The notes beneath the pieces are model-generated. The model was not told the origin of the DNA, searched no databases, and worked only from the letters and a program-made list of their open reading frames with translations. Shown here one piece after another: positions 47,909-60,063 of a DNA stretch of 64,000 nucleotides. The stretch's first letter is position 1; every line of letters begins with the position of its first letter. Position numbers and translations under genes: made by a program. The stretch comes from Rhizobium skierniewicense (GTDB lineage Bacteria > Pseudomonadota > Alphaproteobacteria > Rhizobiales > Rhizobiaceae). The DNA lies in assembly GCF_014196515.1 (NCBI RefSeq), contig NZ_JACIDV010000006.1, positions 248,001 to 312,000 on the forward strand. The letters are read 5' to 3'.

Positions 47909-48607
47909 ATGAACGCAAGCGACCTTATAACATTGTTTTTTCTTGTGGTTGCGGTGCTGGTTTTCTTCCAGCTTCGCAGTGTCCTTGGTCGTCGTACCGG
48001 CAATGAAAAGCCGCCTGTTGATCCCTATTCTCCACGCGATGCAGTCAAATCGTCCTCTGCCGACGATAACAAGGTCGTGACCTTGCCGAAACGAGGCGAC
48101 GAGGAAGAGGAAAACCGCTTCGCCGAGATCGACGCCGTCGCACCTGTCGGGTCTGCGCTGAATGACGCTCTGCGGGATCTCAACAAGACCGATCCGACCT
48201 TCCGCCCGAAGGAATTCCTGAACGGCGCGCGCATGGCCTACGAGATGATCGTCATGGCATTTGCCGAAGGCGACAGAAAAATCCTCAAGGATCTCTTGTC
48301 GAAAGAGGTCTATGAGGGTTTCAACGCAGCGATTTCCGAGCGGGAAAGCAGTGGTGAGGTGGTGAAATCCACATTCGTCGGCATCCAACGGATCGAGATC
48401 ACCCAAGCCAGCATCCGCGATTCCGAAGAGCAGATCACCCTGCGCATCGTCAGTCAGCTGATTTCCGCCACGTATGACAAGGATGGCAAGCTGATCGATG
48501 GCGATCCCGAAAGTGTATCGGATGTCGACGACATCTGGACCTTCTCGCGCGATATCCGCTCACGCGATCCGAACTGGAAGCTGATTGCGACCGAATCCGA
48601 ACAATGA
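47909..48607 (+). CDS. timA: Tim44-like (TimA) lipoprotein-family/membrane-anchored protein
   Basis: A 232-residue protein with one N-terminal membrane anchor (about 5-22), a Pro/Glu-rich linker and a C-terminal Tim44/TimA-like domain (about 80-229). The domain contains FLNGARMAYEMIVMAFAEGD and the DDIWTFSRDIRSRDPNWKL end motif. Mitochondrial Tim44 is a presequence-translocase subunit; the bacterial protein is a membrane-associated relative of unclear function. It starts a four-gene operon with mltA, smr-like and xre genes; the stop overlaps mltA (ATGA). Confidence 0.88.
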   Translation: MNASDLITLFFLVVAVLVFFQLRSVLGRRTGNEKPPVDPYSPRDAVKSSSADDNKVVTLPKRGDEEEENRFAEIDAVAPVGSALNDALRDLNKTDPTFRPKEFLNGARMAYEMIVMAFAEGDRKILKDLLSKEVYEGFNAAISERESSGEVVKSTFVGIQRIEITQASIRDSEEQITLRIVSQLISATYDKDGKLIDGDPESVSDVDDIWTFSRDIRSRDPNWKLIATESEQ

Positions 48608-49722
48608 GCAGCACTGGCCGGGCTTTCCGTTTAGAAGAGGTATCGTTCGAACAACTGCCCGGTTGGCAGACGGACGATCCTTCTTCGCTGCTTCCGGCCA
48701 TGCAATCCGTCCTCTCGCACCTGCGTCGTGCCAAACCCTACCGGACAGGCGCGCTGGGACTGAGCGCGCAGGAGCTTTCTGCGCTGCTGGAAAAAGCTGA
48801 CGAAACCAGCTTCAAGGGCGCAGGCTCGGCTCGGCTGTTTTTCGAAAACCATTGCGTAGCCTTCAAGATAGCGCCGTCCCACGGCAAAAGCGGCTTCGTA
48901 ACCGCGTTTTACGAGCCGGAACTCGCCGTAGCGGCAAAGCCCGATGCGACCTTCAGATATCCGATTTATCGCCGCCCCTCTGATCTTGTCGATCTGGATG
49001 ATGCCAACAGGCCGTCCGATATGGATTCTTCCTACGTCTTCGGGTTGCAGCACAACGCAAAAATTTCCCCCTACCCCGACAGGGGCGAGATCGACAGGGG
49101 TTATCTGGATGGACGCGGTCTGGAAATCGCCTGGGCGAAATCGAAGGTCGATCTGTTCTTCGTGCATGTTCAAGGCGCAGCCCGTCTTGTCTACGGGGAC
49201 GGCACGATCCGGCGTATCACCTATGCGGCAAAGGCGGGACATCCGTTTTCCGCCGTTGGTCGTCTTTTGCTGGATAGGGGTGAACTCGACCCCGCCACCA
49301 TCTCCATGCAGACCATCCGTCAATGGCTGAATGATCATCCCGACAAGGTGGATGAGGTACTTTGGCACAATCGCTCTTACATATTCTTCCGTGACGCGGA
49401 TGTGGAGGGCTTGGAGCTTGGTCCGATTGCGGCAGCCAAGGTTCCGTTGATTGCGGGCAGGGCTCTTGCGGTGGACCGCCTGATCCACACCTTCGGCTTT
49501 CCGTTTTACATCCATTCGCAAAGCCTGACACACCTGGATGATGGGCGCCCTTTTGCGCGGCTGATGCTGGCTCTCGATACGGGCTCTGCCATTGTCGGTC
49601 CTGCGCGTGGCGATATTTTCACCGGCTCCGGCGATGAGGCGGGCGAACGTGCCGGGACGGTGCGCAACAACGCGGATTTCTATATCCTTATTCCGCGTGA
49701 GGCGGCGGAAAGGTATCGCTGA
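48604..49722 (+). CDS. mltA: Membrane-bound lytic murein transglycosylase A (MltA)
   Basis: Cleaves the glycan strands of peptidoglycan with 1,6-anhydro product formation; 372 residues. The GFVTAFYEPEL segment (around 97-107), FFVHVQGAARL and the C-terminal 3D domain (LDTGSAIVGPARGDIF, around 322-337) with the catalytic Asp region are visible. No lipobox or clear export signal is seen at the N-terminus, which is unusual for a periplasmic enzyme. The start overlaps the Tim44-like stop. Confidence 0.92.
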   Translation: MSSTGRAFRLEEVSFEQLPGWQTDDPSSLLPAMQSVLSHLRRAKPYRTGALGLSAQELSALLEKADETSFKGAGSARLFFENHCVAFKIAPSHGKSGFVTAFYEPELAVAAKPDATFRYPIYRRPSDLVDLDDANRPSDMDSSYVFGLQHNAKISPYPDRGEIDRGYLDGRGLEIAWAKSKVDLFFVHVQGAARLVYGDGTIRRITYAAKAGHPFSAVGRLLLDRGELDPATISMQTIRQWLNDHPDKVDEVLWHNRSYIFFRDADVEGLELGPIAAAKVPLIAGRALAVDRLIHTFGFPFYIHSQSLTHLDDGRPFARLMLALDTGSAIVGPARGDIFTGSGDEAGERAGTVRNNADFYILIPREAAERYR

Positions 49723-50301
49723 ATGAAGGGCGGGCGCAAACTCGGGCGGGACGAACGGATTTTATGGGGCAAGGTCGCCAAGACGACGCGGCTGATTTCC
49801 GGCCGCGTTGAGGATCTGATCGCCTTCGAGGCACTCGAAGCCGAGGTCGAACCCGCTCCCCCGACAACACCCGCAAAGACGTCCAGTCCTCCGTTTCCAA
49901 AGATGATCATCGAGCCGGTGCCGCAACCGGCCGCGATGGCCTCGGACAAAAAACGCATCCACAGCCCGCTGGAAAAACCTGTAAAGCGTAAACTCACCCG
50001 TGGGCGATTGCCGCTCGAAGCGCGGATCGATCTTCACGGCATGTTCCAGAGCGAAGCCCATGCGGTTCTTCTCGATTTTCTCGTTCGTGCCCATGAGCGC
50101 GGCCTGCGCCACGTTCTCGTCATCACTGGCAAGGGCCGCTCGATGGGCAGCGATGGGGCTCTTAAACGGGCAGTGCCGATGTGGTTTTCCAAACCGGAGT
50201 ACCGGCATCTCATCTCGTCCTATCAAGACGCCTCGATGAACCATGGCGGCGATGGCGCGCTCTATGTTCGTCTTGCCCGCCGACGCGGAGACACGTCATG
50301 A
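49723..50301 (+). CDS. Smr-domain protein
   Basis: A 192-residue protein with a basic, Pro-rich N-terminal half and a C-terminal Smr domain (about 98-188). The Smr motifs are IDLHGM (DLHG at 103-106) and ITGKGRS (TGKG at 135-138). Smr domains are nucleic-acid-binding and often nick DNA or RNA; the actual substrate here is unknown. The ATG follows the mltA stop directly, and the stop overlaps the XRE start. Confidence 0.9.
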   Translation: MKGGRKLGRDERILWGKVAKTTRLISGRVEDLIAFEALEAEVEPAPPTTPAKTSSPPFPKMIIEPVPQPAAMASDKKRIHSPLEKPVKRKLTRGRLPLEARIDLHGMFQSEAHAVLLDFLVRAHERGLRHVLVITGKGRSMGSDGALKRAVPMWFSKPEYRHLISSYQDASMNHGGDGALYVRLARRRGDTS

Positions 50302-50663
50302 CGCCCTTTGCGCAAGCGGTCCGCGGTCTTCGCGAAAAGAAGGGTGTGACGCAAAGGCAGATGGCATTGTCGATCGGCGTATCGCCTGCCTATCTCTCGG
50401 CGCTGGAACACGGCAGGCGCGGCAAGCCGAGCTTCGATCTGCTGCAACGCATTGCCGGATATTTCAACATCATCTGGGATGAGGCAGACGAGCTCTTCTC
50501 GCTGGCTGGTACGTCCGACCCGCGTGTCGTCATCGACACCGCCGGTTTGCCGCAGGAATATACCGCTTTTGCCAACGGATTGGCGCGGAATATTCGCAAG
50601 CTGCCGCCAACTGTGATAGAGGAATTGACAGAGGTGCTGCAAAAAAGCCGTTCTTGCGATTGA
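50298..50663 (+). CDS. XRE-family helix-turn-helix regulator
   Basis: A 121-residue protein with an XRE-type helix-turn-helix at about 5-62 (FAQAVRGLREKKGVTQRQMA, then VSPAYLSALEHGRRGKPSF). The C-terminal half is about 55 residues of unknown function. The ATG overlaps the Smr stop by 4 nt, so its protein is made with MltA and Smr; this suggests feedback on the operon or on gyrB, but no operator is visible. The longer upstream frame is not needed. Confidence 0.85.
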   Translation: MTPFAQAVRGLREKKGVTQRQMALSIGVSPAYLSALEHGRRGKPSFDLLQRIAGYFNIIWDEADELFSLAGTSDPRVVIDTAGLPQEYTAFANGLARNIRKLPPTVIEELTEVLQKSRSCD

Positions 50664-50759
50664 AACCCACGCTATCCCCTGCTTTCTAGCGGGTTTGATG
50701 CTTGTGGACTTTGGATATCGGGGCGGAATTTCTATAGTCACACGTCAGATTTAAAGTGA

Positions 50760-53258
<2,499 letters not shown>

Positions 53259-53282
53259 TTCATGGTGGATCGTCGTTTCGGA

Positions 53283-53298
53283 CGATTCACGTGAAACC
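53283..53298. promoter_or_regulatory. parS-like site after gyrB
   Basis: CGATTCACGTGAAACC contains the core TTCACGTGAAAC. There are three mismatches to the full 16-bp palindrome. It lies 24 bp after the gyrB stop, before the terminator. Confidence 0.7.
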
Positions 53299-53310
53299 CA
53301 ATCTTAACAA

Positions 53311-53345
53311 AAGGCCCGATGGAAATTCTCCGTCGGGCCTTTTTG
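53311..53345 (+). terminator. Rho-independent terminator of gyrB
   Basis: AGGCCCGA (53312-53319) pairs with TCGGGCCT (53333-53340), extended by GGA/TCC pairs inside, and is followed by TTTTT. The same hairpin has an A-run on its left side and may also serve the convergent nitroreductase gene. Confidence 0.92.
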
Positions 53346-53374
53346 CTGGAGATCTTAAGAATAAGGCGCAAGGC

Positions 53375-53977
53375 CTATTCGGCGCTGCCGGTAAACCTGC
53401 CCTCGAAGGCTACTTCGGAAAGCGGCATTCTGGCGCTGGGGATTTCCCGTTCAGCAAGCTCCGGCGGAAGCGTCTCCTTATCGGCCATCGTGCCGATGGC
53501 GACTGCGGCCTCCACGACGAAGCCTTCAGGAATGCTAAGAGTCTCGACAATCTTGTCTTTGAAGATCCCGGCCATGGCGTGGGCGTGGTAGCCGAGCATG
53601 TGCGACTGCATGGCAAGCGACAGCCAGGCCGCGCCGGCATCGAAGGAATGGGTCGTTGCGGGCTTCTTTTCTCCATCGCGAGAAATTGTATGGTCGCGGG
53701 ATAGAACGAACAGCAGAACCGCTGCATTTTTCGCCCAGCGCTGATTGCCTTCCATTAGCAGGCTGACGAAGGTCTCGAAGTTTTCCGTGCCGTTATGAGC
53801 AAAGACGAAACGCCAGGGCTGCTGGTTGGACGAGGATGGCGCCCAATGCGCGGCATCGAGGATCGTCAGCAGATGTTCTCTCGGCATTCCCTTTCCGTCG
53901 AACGCGCGTGGCGACCAGCGATCTAGAAATATGGGATCGACCGGATACTCGGACTGGCGTGAATTGCTGTAAGTCAT
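53375..53977 (-). CDS. Nitroreductase-family FMN oxidoreductase
   Basis: A 200-residue nitroreductase family protein that would use FMN and NAD(P)H to reduce nitro compounds, quinones or similar substrates. RWSPRAFD (residues 19-26, FMN phosphate contact), HWAPSSSNQQPWRF (around 43-56) and a C-terminal AIGTMADKETLP segment are typical. The ATG at 53977 has a GAGGAG 5-6 bases upstream. It is divergent from the FAH-type gene with 199 bp between, so shared regulation is possible. Confidence 0.88.
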   Translation of the reverse strand: MTYSNSRQSEYPVDPIFLDRWSPRAFDGKGMPREHLLTILDAAHWAPSSSNQQPWRFVFAHNGTENFETFVSLLMEGNQRWAKNAAVLLFVLSRDHTISRDGEKKPATTHSFDAGAAWLSLAMQSHMLGYHAHAMAGIFKDKIVETLSIPEGFVVEAAVAIGTMADKETLPPELAEREIPSARMPLSEVAFEGRFTGSAE

Positions 53978-54176
53978 ATCATCTCCTCGACAATGTTTGA
54001 CGTTATGGTGGACGAGCGCTGACGTCAGGCGCTTGAGAACCGTCATACACCCCTGACGCGGAAAATGCGTCCCACAATCCGAAAAGCGATGCTTTTAGAC
54101 GCGGACGAAGGGGGGTGACACGAATAAATACTTCGTTCATATATGCAAGAACTTGTCAGACAACAGGAGAGATACC

Positions 54177-55019
54177 ATGAAATTGTTGCGCGTCGGCCAA
54201 CCCGGTCAGGAAAAGCCAGCCATCCTCGATGCTGACGGAAAGGTGCGGGATCTATCTGCGCATGTGACGGACATTGCCGGTGACGCTATCTCTCCTGAGG
54301 GGCTCAAACAGATCGCAGCCATCGATCTGTCTACGCTTCCGCTCCTCGGCGATGAGCGGATCGGCGCCTGCGTTTCCGGCACCGGCAAATTCATCTGCAT
54401 CGGTCTCAACTTCTCAGACCACGCCGCCGAAACAGGCGCGAAAGTGCCATCAGAGCCGGTGATCTTCATGAAGGCCACATCTGCCATCGTCGGTCCAAAC
54501 GATAATGTCGTTATCCCGCGCGGCTCGGAAAAAACCGACTGGGAAGTGGAACTCGGAGTCGTCATTGGCAAGACCGCTAAATATGTCTCCGAGGCAGACG
54601 CGCTGGACTACGTTGCCGGCTATTGCGTCTCGCATGATGTGTCGGAACGCGCCTTCCAGTCGGAGCGCCAGGGGCAGTGGACCAAGGGCAAGTCCTGCGA
54701 CACCTTCGGTCCGGTGGGGCCCTGGCTCGTAACCAAGGATGAAGTGGCTGACCCGCAAAACCTCGGAATGTGGCTGAAGGTCAATGGCGAGACGATGCAG
54801 AACGGCTCTAGTAAAACCATGGTCTATGGCGTGGCTCATGTCGTCTCCTATCTCAGCCAGTTCATGTCGCTGCATCCGGGCGACATCATCTCCACCGGCA
54901 CACCGCCCGGCGTAGGCCTAGGCATGAAGCCGCAGCGTTTTCTCAAAGCAGGCGATGTCGTCGAGCTCGGCATCGAAGGTCTCGGTACGCAGAAGCAGAT
55001 ATTCGTGGCCGATATCTGA
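54177..55019 (+). CDS. Fumarylacetoacetate hydrolase-family protein (likely acylpyruvase/diketo-acid hydrolase)
   Basis: A 280-residue FAH-fold hydrolase. The metal site is in FICIGLNFSDHAAE and the KTDWEVELGVVIGK segment, with SHDVSERAFQ and GDIISTGTPPGVGLGMKP following. The sequence has the pattern of the group often named ureidoglycolate lyase or 2,4-diketo-3-deoxy-L-fuconate/rhamnonate hydrolase. In the window L-fuconate dehydratase is the only other fucose-pathway candidate and is 27 kb away. The ATG at 54177 follows a GGAG by 7 bases; a TTG at 54153 is unlikely. Confidence 0.85.
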   Translation: MKLLRVGQPGQEKPAILDADGKVRDLSAHVTDIAGDAISPEGLKQIAAIDLSTLPLLGDERIGACVSGTGKFICIGLNFSDHAAETGAKVPSEPVIFMKATSAIVGPNDNVVIPRGSEKTDWEVELGVVIGKTAKYVSEADALDYVAGYCVSHDVSERAFQSERQGQWTKGKSCDTFGPVGPWLVTKDEVADPQNLGMWLKVNGETMQNGSSKTMVYGVAHVVSYLSQFMSLHPGDIISTGTPPGVGLGMKPQRFLKAGDVVELGIEGLGTQKQIFVADI

Positions 55020-55152
55020 GCGGTCTTTATCCTAGAATACGACCTCTGTAAGCGCTGGTGGGAAACTGCTGGCGCTTTAGGCGTTTTGTGCATGTGCGAA
55101 AAGATGCTATGATGACAGAAAGACGACGGTAAACGACGGGAGGCGTTCATCC

Positions 55153-56388
55153 ATGTTCTACCAGTTTTATGAAATGAACCACGCGGCCATGATGCCGCTG
55201 CGGGCCAGCGCCGATATGATGCGACAGGCCTGCAACAATCCCATGAACCCTTTTTCCAATACAGCTTTTGGACGAAGCCTTGACGCAGGCTTTGAAGTGT
55301 TCGAGCGGTTGACGCGTCGTTATGGCAAGCCGCAGTTCGAGCTGCAGAACACTGTGATAGGGGGGCAGTCCATCGGCGTCAGCGAAGAGATCGTCTGGGC
55401 GCAGCCATTCTGCAATTTGCTGCATTTCAAACGCGAGCTGCCTGTTGGTCACGCTCCAGATCCCAAAGTGCTGCTGGTCGCACCCATGTCCGGTCACTAT
55501 GCAACGCTGCTGCGCGGAACGGTCGAGGCACTGCTGCCATCTGCAGATCTCTATATTACAGACTGGATCGACGCGCGCACCGTAGCCCCTGATGATGGCC
55601 ACTTCGATCTTGATGATTACATAGACTATCTGATCGACATGCTTCACCATCTTGGGCCGGGCGTGCATATTGTTGCTGTCTGTCAGCCCTCCGTCCCGGT
55701 GCTGGCCGCGGTATCGCTAATGGAAGCAAACGACGATAACCACTCCCCAGCTTCCATGACGCTGATGGGGGGGCCGATTGACACGCGGATCAACCCGACG
55801 GCGGTCAACGAGATGGCCAAGGGCAAGCCGATCGAGTGGTTCAGGAATAATGTCGTGATGCAGGTGCCCTGGCCACAACCCGGTTTTGGCCGCGCGGTCT
55901 ATCCGGGCTTCCTGCAACTGACCGGTTTCATGTCGATGAACCTCGACAAACACATGACGGCACACAGGGATTTCTACATGAACCTTGTGAAGAACGACGG
56001 CGATTCCACGGAAAAGCATCGTGAGTTTTACGATGAATATCTGGCGGTGATGGATCTGACCGCCGAATTTTATCTTCAGACGGTCGAAACCGTGTTCATC
56101 GAACACGCTTTGCCCAAGGGCACCATGTTGCATCGGGGCAGGCGGGTCGAGCCATCCTCTGTCCGACGCACGGCACTGTTCACCGTTGAGGGCGAAAACG
56201 ACGATATTTCCGGTGTCGGCCAGACAAAGGCAGCCCATGATCTCTGCGTCAACATTCCCGATGACAGGCGGGCGCATTACATGCAGCCGGATGTGGGTCA
56301 TTACGGCGTCTTCAACGGTTCACGCTTCCGTCGCGATATCGCGCCGCGCATGCTCGATTTCATCCGTAGACACGACCCGGCGGCTTAA
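55153..56388 (+). CDS. phaZ: Intracellular polyhydroxybutyrate depolymerase PhaZ
   Basis: Releases hydroxybutyrate from intracellular PHB granules; 411 residues. It is the intracellular short-chain type with an alpha/beta-hydrolase fold whose lipase-like box has Cys in place of Ser: Cys177 in VAVCQPSVP. The DYIDYL, DWIDARTV and QPDVGHYGVFNG segments (the last with the catalytic His) are conserved. There is no signal peptide, as expected for a cytoplasmic enzyme. It stands alone with 133 bp upstream. Confidence 0.92.
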   Translation: MFYQFYEMNHAAMMPLRASADMMRQACNNPMNPFSNTAFGRSLDAGFEVFERLTRRYGKPQFELQNTVIGGQSIGVSEEIVWAQPFCNLLHFKRELPVGHAPDPKVLLVAPMSGHYATLLRGTVEALLPSADLYITDWIDARTVAPDDGHFDLDDYIDYLIDMLHHLGPGVHIVAVCQPSVPVLAAVSLMEANDDNHSPASMTLMGGPIDTRINPTAVNEMAKGKPIEWFRNNVVMQVPWPQPGFGRAVYPGFLQLTGFMSMNLDKHMTAHRDFYMNLVKNDGDSTEKHREFYDEYLAVMDLTAEFYLQTVETVFIEHALPKGTMLHRGRRVEPSSVRRTALFTVEGENDDISGVGQTKAAHDLCVNIPDDRRAHYMQPDVGHYGVFNGSRFRRDIAPRMLDFIRRHDPAA

Positions 56389-56433
56389 CGCGGAGCGGAT
56401 GGCTTTTTCATGCGCGAATCGCTATGAAAGGCG

Positions 56434-57201
56434 ATGTTTTCGCTTCTCCGTAAGTCTCCGAAATCCACCGTGTCAGCCAAGGCTGCGCCATCTCCACGCA
56501 TGGTGGAGGTTGGTGGTCGCAGCGTGCCCATCACGATCAAGGAAAATCAGCGCGCCACCCGCATCACCCTTCGTATAGAGCCGGGCGGCAAGGCGCTAAA
56601 GATGACGATCCCTTACGGCCTTCACCACCGCGACGTGGATGACTTTCTGAACCGTCACAATGGCTGGCTGAAAACCCGGCTTTCGAAGTTCTCCGACGAT
56701 GGACGCGTACAGAACGGTGGTATTATTTCCATTCGCGGTGTGCCACATCGCATCGAACATACCGGCACATTGCGTGGCGTCACGCATATCGTCAAACCTG
56801 CCGAGGGCGAGCCGGTGCTGAAGGTCAGCGGCCTGCCGGAACATCTCGGCCGTCGCGTCGCAACATTTTTGAAGAAAGAGGCTCGGGCAGATCTGGAGAG
56901 GCTGGTCGCGCTCCACGCCAGAGCCGTCGGCAGACCGGCTCGCTCGATTTCCATGAAGGACACTCGCAGCCGCTGGGGCTCGTGCTCGCATGAAGGCAAT
57001 CTGAGCTTCTCCTGGCGGATCGTCATGGCGCCGGACAGCGTCATCGACTATCTCGCTGCTCACGAGGTTGCCCATTTGCGGGAAATGAACCACGGCCCGA
57101 AATTCTGGGCTTTGTGCGAAAAACTCTGCCCCACAACCGAAGTCTCGAAAGCTTGGCTGAAGCGCAACGGTTCGCAGCTGCACGCCATCGATTTCGAGTA
57201 G
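56434..57201 (+). CDS. YgjP-like (DUF45) M48-family metallopeptidase
   Basis: A 255-residue YgjP/DUF45 protein. The zinc site is HEVAHLREMNH (His210, Glu211, His214 and a later His), preceded by the conserved RWGSCS box, here SRWGSCSHEGNLSFSWR. The N-terminal region contains VGGRSVPITIKENQRAT. No membrane segment or signal is visible, so a cytoplasmic protease role is likely; substrates are unknown. It is 45 bp after phaZ. A parS-like site lies 20 bp after its stop. Confidence 0.88.
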   Translation: MFSLLRKSPKSTVSAKAAPSPRMVEVGGRSVPITIKENQRATRITLRIEPGGKALKMTIPYGLHHRDVDDFLNRHNGWLKTRLSKFSDDGRVQNGGIISIRGVPHRIEHTGTLRGVTHIVKPAEGEPVLKVSGLPEHLGRRVATFLKKEARADLERLVALHARAVGRPARSISMKDTRSRWGSCSHEGNLSFSWRIVMAPDSVIDYLAAHEVAHLREMNHGPKFWALCEKLCPTTEVSKAWLKRNGSQLHAIDFE

Positions 57202-57220
57202 CGCGTTTCGAAATCGGTTT

Positions 57221-57236
57221 GGATTCACGTGAAACA
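57221..57236. promoter_or_regulatory. parS-like site between the YgjP-like gene and trpF
   Basis: GGATTCACGTGAAACA, two mismatches to the 16-bp palindrome and core TTCACGTGAAAC intact. It lies in the 103-bp spacer that must also carry the trpF promoter. Confidence 0.8.
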
Positions 57237-57304
57237 TTTACCTCTATCAGACTTCTCTTCGATTTGCCTCGACTCCACCGTTATTTCATGGCACCTCCCA
57301 AGCC

Positions 57305-57961
57305 ATGAAACCGGATATCAAGATTTGCGGATTGAAGTCGGCCGATGCTATCGAGCGCGCCGTGCGATGCGGTGCGAGCCATATCGGCTTCATCTTCTTT
57401 GAAAAAAGCCCGCGCAATATCGAGCCCGATATTGCCGGTCAGCTGGCGGACGCTGTTCGCGGTAGCGTCAAGATTGTCGCTGTCACGGTGGACGCCGACA
57501 ATGACGAGCTGGACGAGATCATCGATCTCTTGAAGCCAGATATGCTGCAGCTGCATGGCCATGAAAGCCCGGAGCGGGTGCTGAACGTCAAGGCTGTCTA
57601 CGGCTTGCCCATCATCAAGGCTTTTTCCATCCGCGATGCCGATGATCTTGCCCGGATTGATCCCTATATAGGCATAGCCGACAAGTTTCTGTTCGATGCC
57701 AAACCGCCTGCGGGTTCCGATCTTCCTGGCGGCAACGGCGTGTCCTTTGACTGGACCTTGCTGCGCACTCTTGACGCGGGCGTGGATTACATGCTTTCCG
57801 GGGGATTGAACAAAGACAATGTTGCCGAGGCCTTGGATCAAACCGGGGCTTCGGGAATAGATACATCGTCCGGTGTGGAGAGCGCACCGGGTGTCAAGGA
57901 TTTGGCCATGATCGACGCGTTTTTCGATGCGGTACGATCGGCAAGGTCGCAGGGAGTTTGA
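57305..57961 (+). CDS. trpF: Phosphoribosylanthranilate isomerase TrpF
   Basis: Amadori rearrangement of phosphoribosylanthranilate in tryptophan synthesis; 218 residues. The TIM-barrel start [11 protein letters not shown] has the catalytic Cys at residue 8; [17 protein letters not shown] and the phosphate site SGGLN with SSGVES follow. It heads trpF-trpB-trpA; trpB starts 2 bp after the stop. Confidence 0.96.
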   Translation: MKPDIKICGLKSADAIERAVRCGASHIGFIFFEKSPRNIEPDIAGQLADAVRGSVKIVAVTVDADNDELDEIIDLLKPDMLQLHGHESPERVLNVKAVYGLPIIKAFSIRDADDLARIDPYIGIADKFLFDAKPPAGSDLPGGNGVSFDWTLLRTLDAGVDYMLSGGLNKDNVAEALDQTGASGIDTSSGVESAPGVKDLAMIDAFFDAVRSARSQGV

Positions 57962-57963
57962 GA

Positions 57964-59184
57964 GTGAACGAAACGGTGAAACCCAACTCTTTCCGCGCTG
58001 GTCCCGATGAGGACGGTCGCTTCGGTATTTACGGAGGCCGCTTCGTTGCCGAAACGCTGATGCCGCTGATCCTCGATCTTCAGGCAGAGTGGAACAAGGC
58101 GAAGACAGACCCGGAGTTCCAGGCGGAGCTTTCCCATCTCAACACCCATTACACCGGCCGTCCAAGCCCGCTCTATTTCGCGGAGCGTTTGACGCAGGAT
58201 TTGGGTGGCGCAAAAATCTATTTCAAGCGTGATGAGCTGAACCACACCGGCTCGCACAAGATCAACAATTGCCTCGGACAGATCCTGCTTGCCAAGCGCA
58301 TGGGCAAGACCCGTATCATCGCCGAAACCGGCGCAGGCCAGCATGGCGTTGCGTCGGCAACCGTTGCCGCCCGTTTCGGGATTCCCTGCGTCGTGTACAT
58401 GGGCGCGACCGATGTGGAGCGTCAGGCGCCGAACGTTTTTCGCATGAAGCTGCTGGGCGCGGAGATCATTCCGGTGACCGCTGGTCATGGAACGTTGAAA
58501 GATGCCATGAACGAAGCGTTGCGCGATTGGGTCACCAATGTCGACGACACCTATTACATGATCGGCACCGCAGCCGGCCCGCATCCATACCCGGAAATGG
58601 TTCGTGACTTCCAGTCGGTCATCGGCCATGAGGTGCGTGAACAGATGATGGCAGCGGAAGGCCGCCTTCCGGACATGCTGATCGCGGCTGTGGGCGGCGG
58701 CTCGAATGCCATCGGCCTGTTCCATCCGTTCCTGGATGATGCCAGCGTCAAGATCGTCGGCGTCGAAGCGGGCGGCAAAGGTCTCGAAGGGGAAGAGCAT
58801 TGCGCATCTCTGACGGCAGGTTCGCCGGGCGTGCTGCATGGCAATCGTACCTATCTCTTGCAGGACGGCGACGGTCAGATCAAGGAAGGTCATTCGATCT
58901 CCGCTGGTCTCGATTATCCCGGCATCGGCCCAGAGCATTCCTGGCTGAGAGATACAGGCCGCGTCGAATATGTTCCGATCAAGGACACGGAGGCGCTGGA
59001 TGCATTCCAGCTGCTGACACGCACCGAAGGCATCATTCCAGCGCTTGAGCCTGCACATGCGCTGGCTGAAGTCGTCAAGCGCGCACCCAAGATGGACAAG
59101 GATCAGATCATCGTCATGAACCTGTGTGGTCGTGGCGACAAGGACATCTTTACCGTAGCGAAACTTCTGGAAATGGGTGCGTAA
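57964..59184 (+). CDS. trpB: Tryptophan synthase beta chain TrpB
   Basis: PLP-dependent condensation of indole and serine; 406 residues. PLP is held by Lys99 in HTGSHKINN (94-102), and the phosphate site is GGGSNAIG. The GTG at 57964 lies 7 bases after GGAG and gives the usual N-terminus; the TTG two codons earlier overlaps the trpF stop. trpA begins 2 bp after the stop. Confidence 0.97.
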   Translation: MNETVKPNSFRAGPDEDGRFGIYGGRFVAETLMPLILDLQAEWNKAKTDPEFQAELSHLNTHYTGRPSPLYFAERLTQDLGGAKIYFKRDELNHTGSHKINNCLGQILLAKRMGKTRIIAETGAGQHGVASATVAARFGIPCVVYMGATDVERQAPNVFRMKLLGAEIIPVTAGHGTLKDAMNEALRDWVTNVDDTYYMIGTAAGPHPYPEMVRDFQSVIGHEVREQMMAAEGRLPDMLIAAVGGGSNAIGLFHPFLDDASVKIVGVEAGGKGLEGEEHCASLTAGSPGVLHGNRTYLLQDGDGQIKEGHSISAGLDYPGIGPEHSWLRDTGRVEYVPIKDTEALDAFQLLTRTEGIIPALEPAHALAEVVKRAPKMDKDQIIVMNLCGRGDKDIFTVAKLLEMGA

Positions 59185-59186
59185 TC

Positions 59187-60026
59187 ATGACTGCACGTAT
59201 GGACAAACGCTTTGCTGATCTGCGCGCTGAAAACCGCCCGGCCTTGATCACCTATTTCATGGGTGGCGACCCGGATTTCGACACCTCGCTCGGCATCATG
59301 AAATCGCTGCCGGAAGCCGGCGCCGACGTGATCGAGCTCGGCATGCCGTTTTCCGATCCCATGGCTGATGGGCCGGCGATCCAGATGGCCGCCCAGCGTG
59401 CCTTAAAGGGCGGACAGACGTTGAAGACGACGCTGTCTCTTTCCCGCGAATTCCGCAGGGGCGACGACGACACCCCGATCGTCCTGATGGGCTACTACAA
59501 CCCTATTTATATCTATGGGGTCGAAAAGTTTCTCGACGATGCGATCGAAGCCGGGATCGACGGTTTGATCGTTGTCGATCTACCGCCGGAGATGGATGAC
59601 GAACTCTGCGTTCCCGCGCTTGCCCGGGGCATCAATTTCATTCGTCTCGCGACGCCCACGACCGACGATAAACGTCTGCCTGCGGTTCTCAAAAACACCT
59701 CCGGCTTCGTCTATTACGTCTCGATGAATGGTATTACCGGTTCGGCCCTGCCAGATCCCTCGACGATTTCGGGTGCGGTCGGTCGCATCAAGTCGCACAC
59801 CGGTCTCCCGGTCTGCGTCGGTTTCGGCGTGAAGACGGCTGACCACGCCCGCGCAATCGGTGCCGTGGCCGATGGCGTCGTGGTGGGTTCCGCCATCGTC
59901 AATCAGATTGCCGGAAGCCTGACCAAGGACGGCCGGGCGACAAATGATACTGTTCCTTCTGTCACAACGCTGGTAAAGGGACTTTCAACGGGCGTGCGTG
60001 CATCGCGCCTTGCCGCTGCCGAATAA
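59187..60026 (+). CDS. trpA: Tryptophan synthase alpha chain TrpA
   Basis: Cleaves indole-3-glycerol phosphate to indole; 279 residues. The catalytic residues are Glu50 ([11 protein letters not shown]) and Asp61 (MADGPAIQ), and [10 protein letters not shown] is the phosphate loop. The ATG at 59187 is 2 bp after trpB; the longer open frame runs into trpB and is rejected. Confidence 0.97.
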   Translation: MTARMDKRFADLRAENRPALITYFMGGDPDFDTSLGIMKSLPEAGADVIELGMPFSDPMADGPAIQMAAQRALKGGQTLKTTLSLSREFRRGDDDTPIVLMGYYNPIYIYGVEKFLDDAIEAGIDGLIVVDLPPEMDDELCVPALARGINFIRLATPTTDDKRLPAVLKNTSGFVYYVSMNGITGSALPDPSTISGAVGRIKSHTGLPVCVGFGVKTADHARAIGAVADGVVVGSAIVNQIAGSLTKDGRATNDTVPSVTTLVKGLSTGVRASRLAAAE

Positions 60027-60063
60027 CCCTACGGTCCAGCGCAGATAGTCAGGAGTATTAGAC

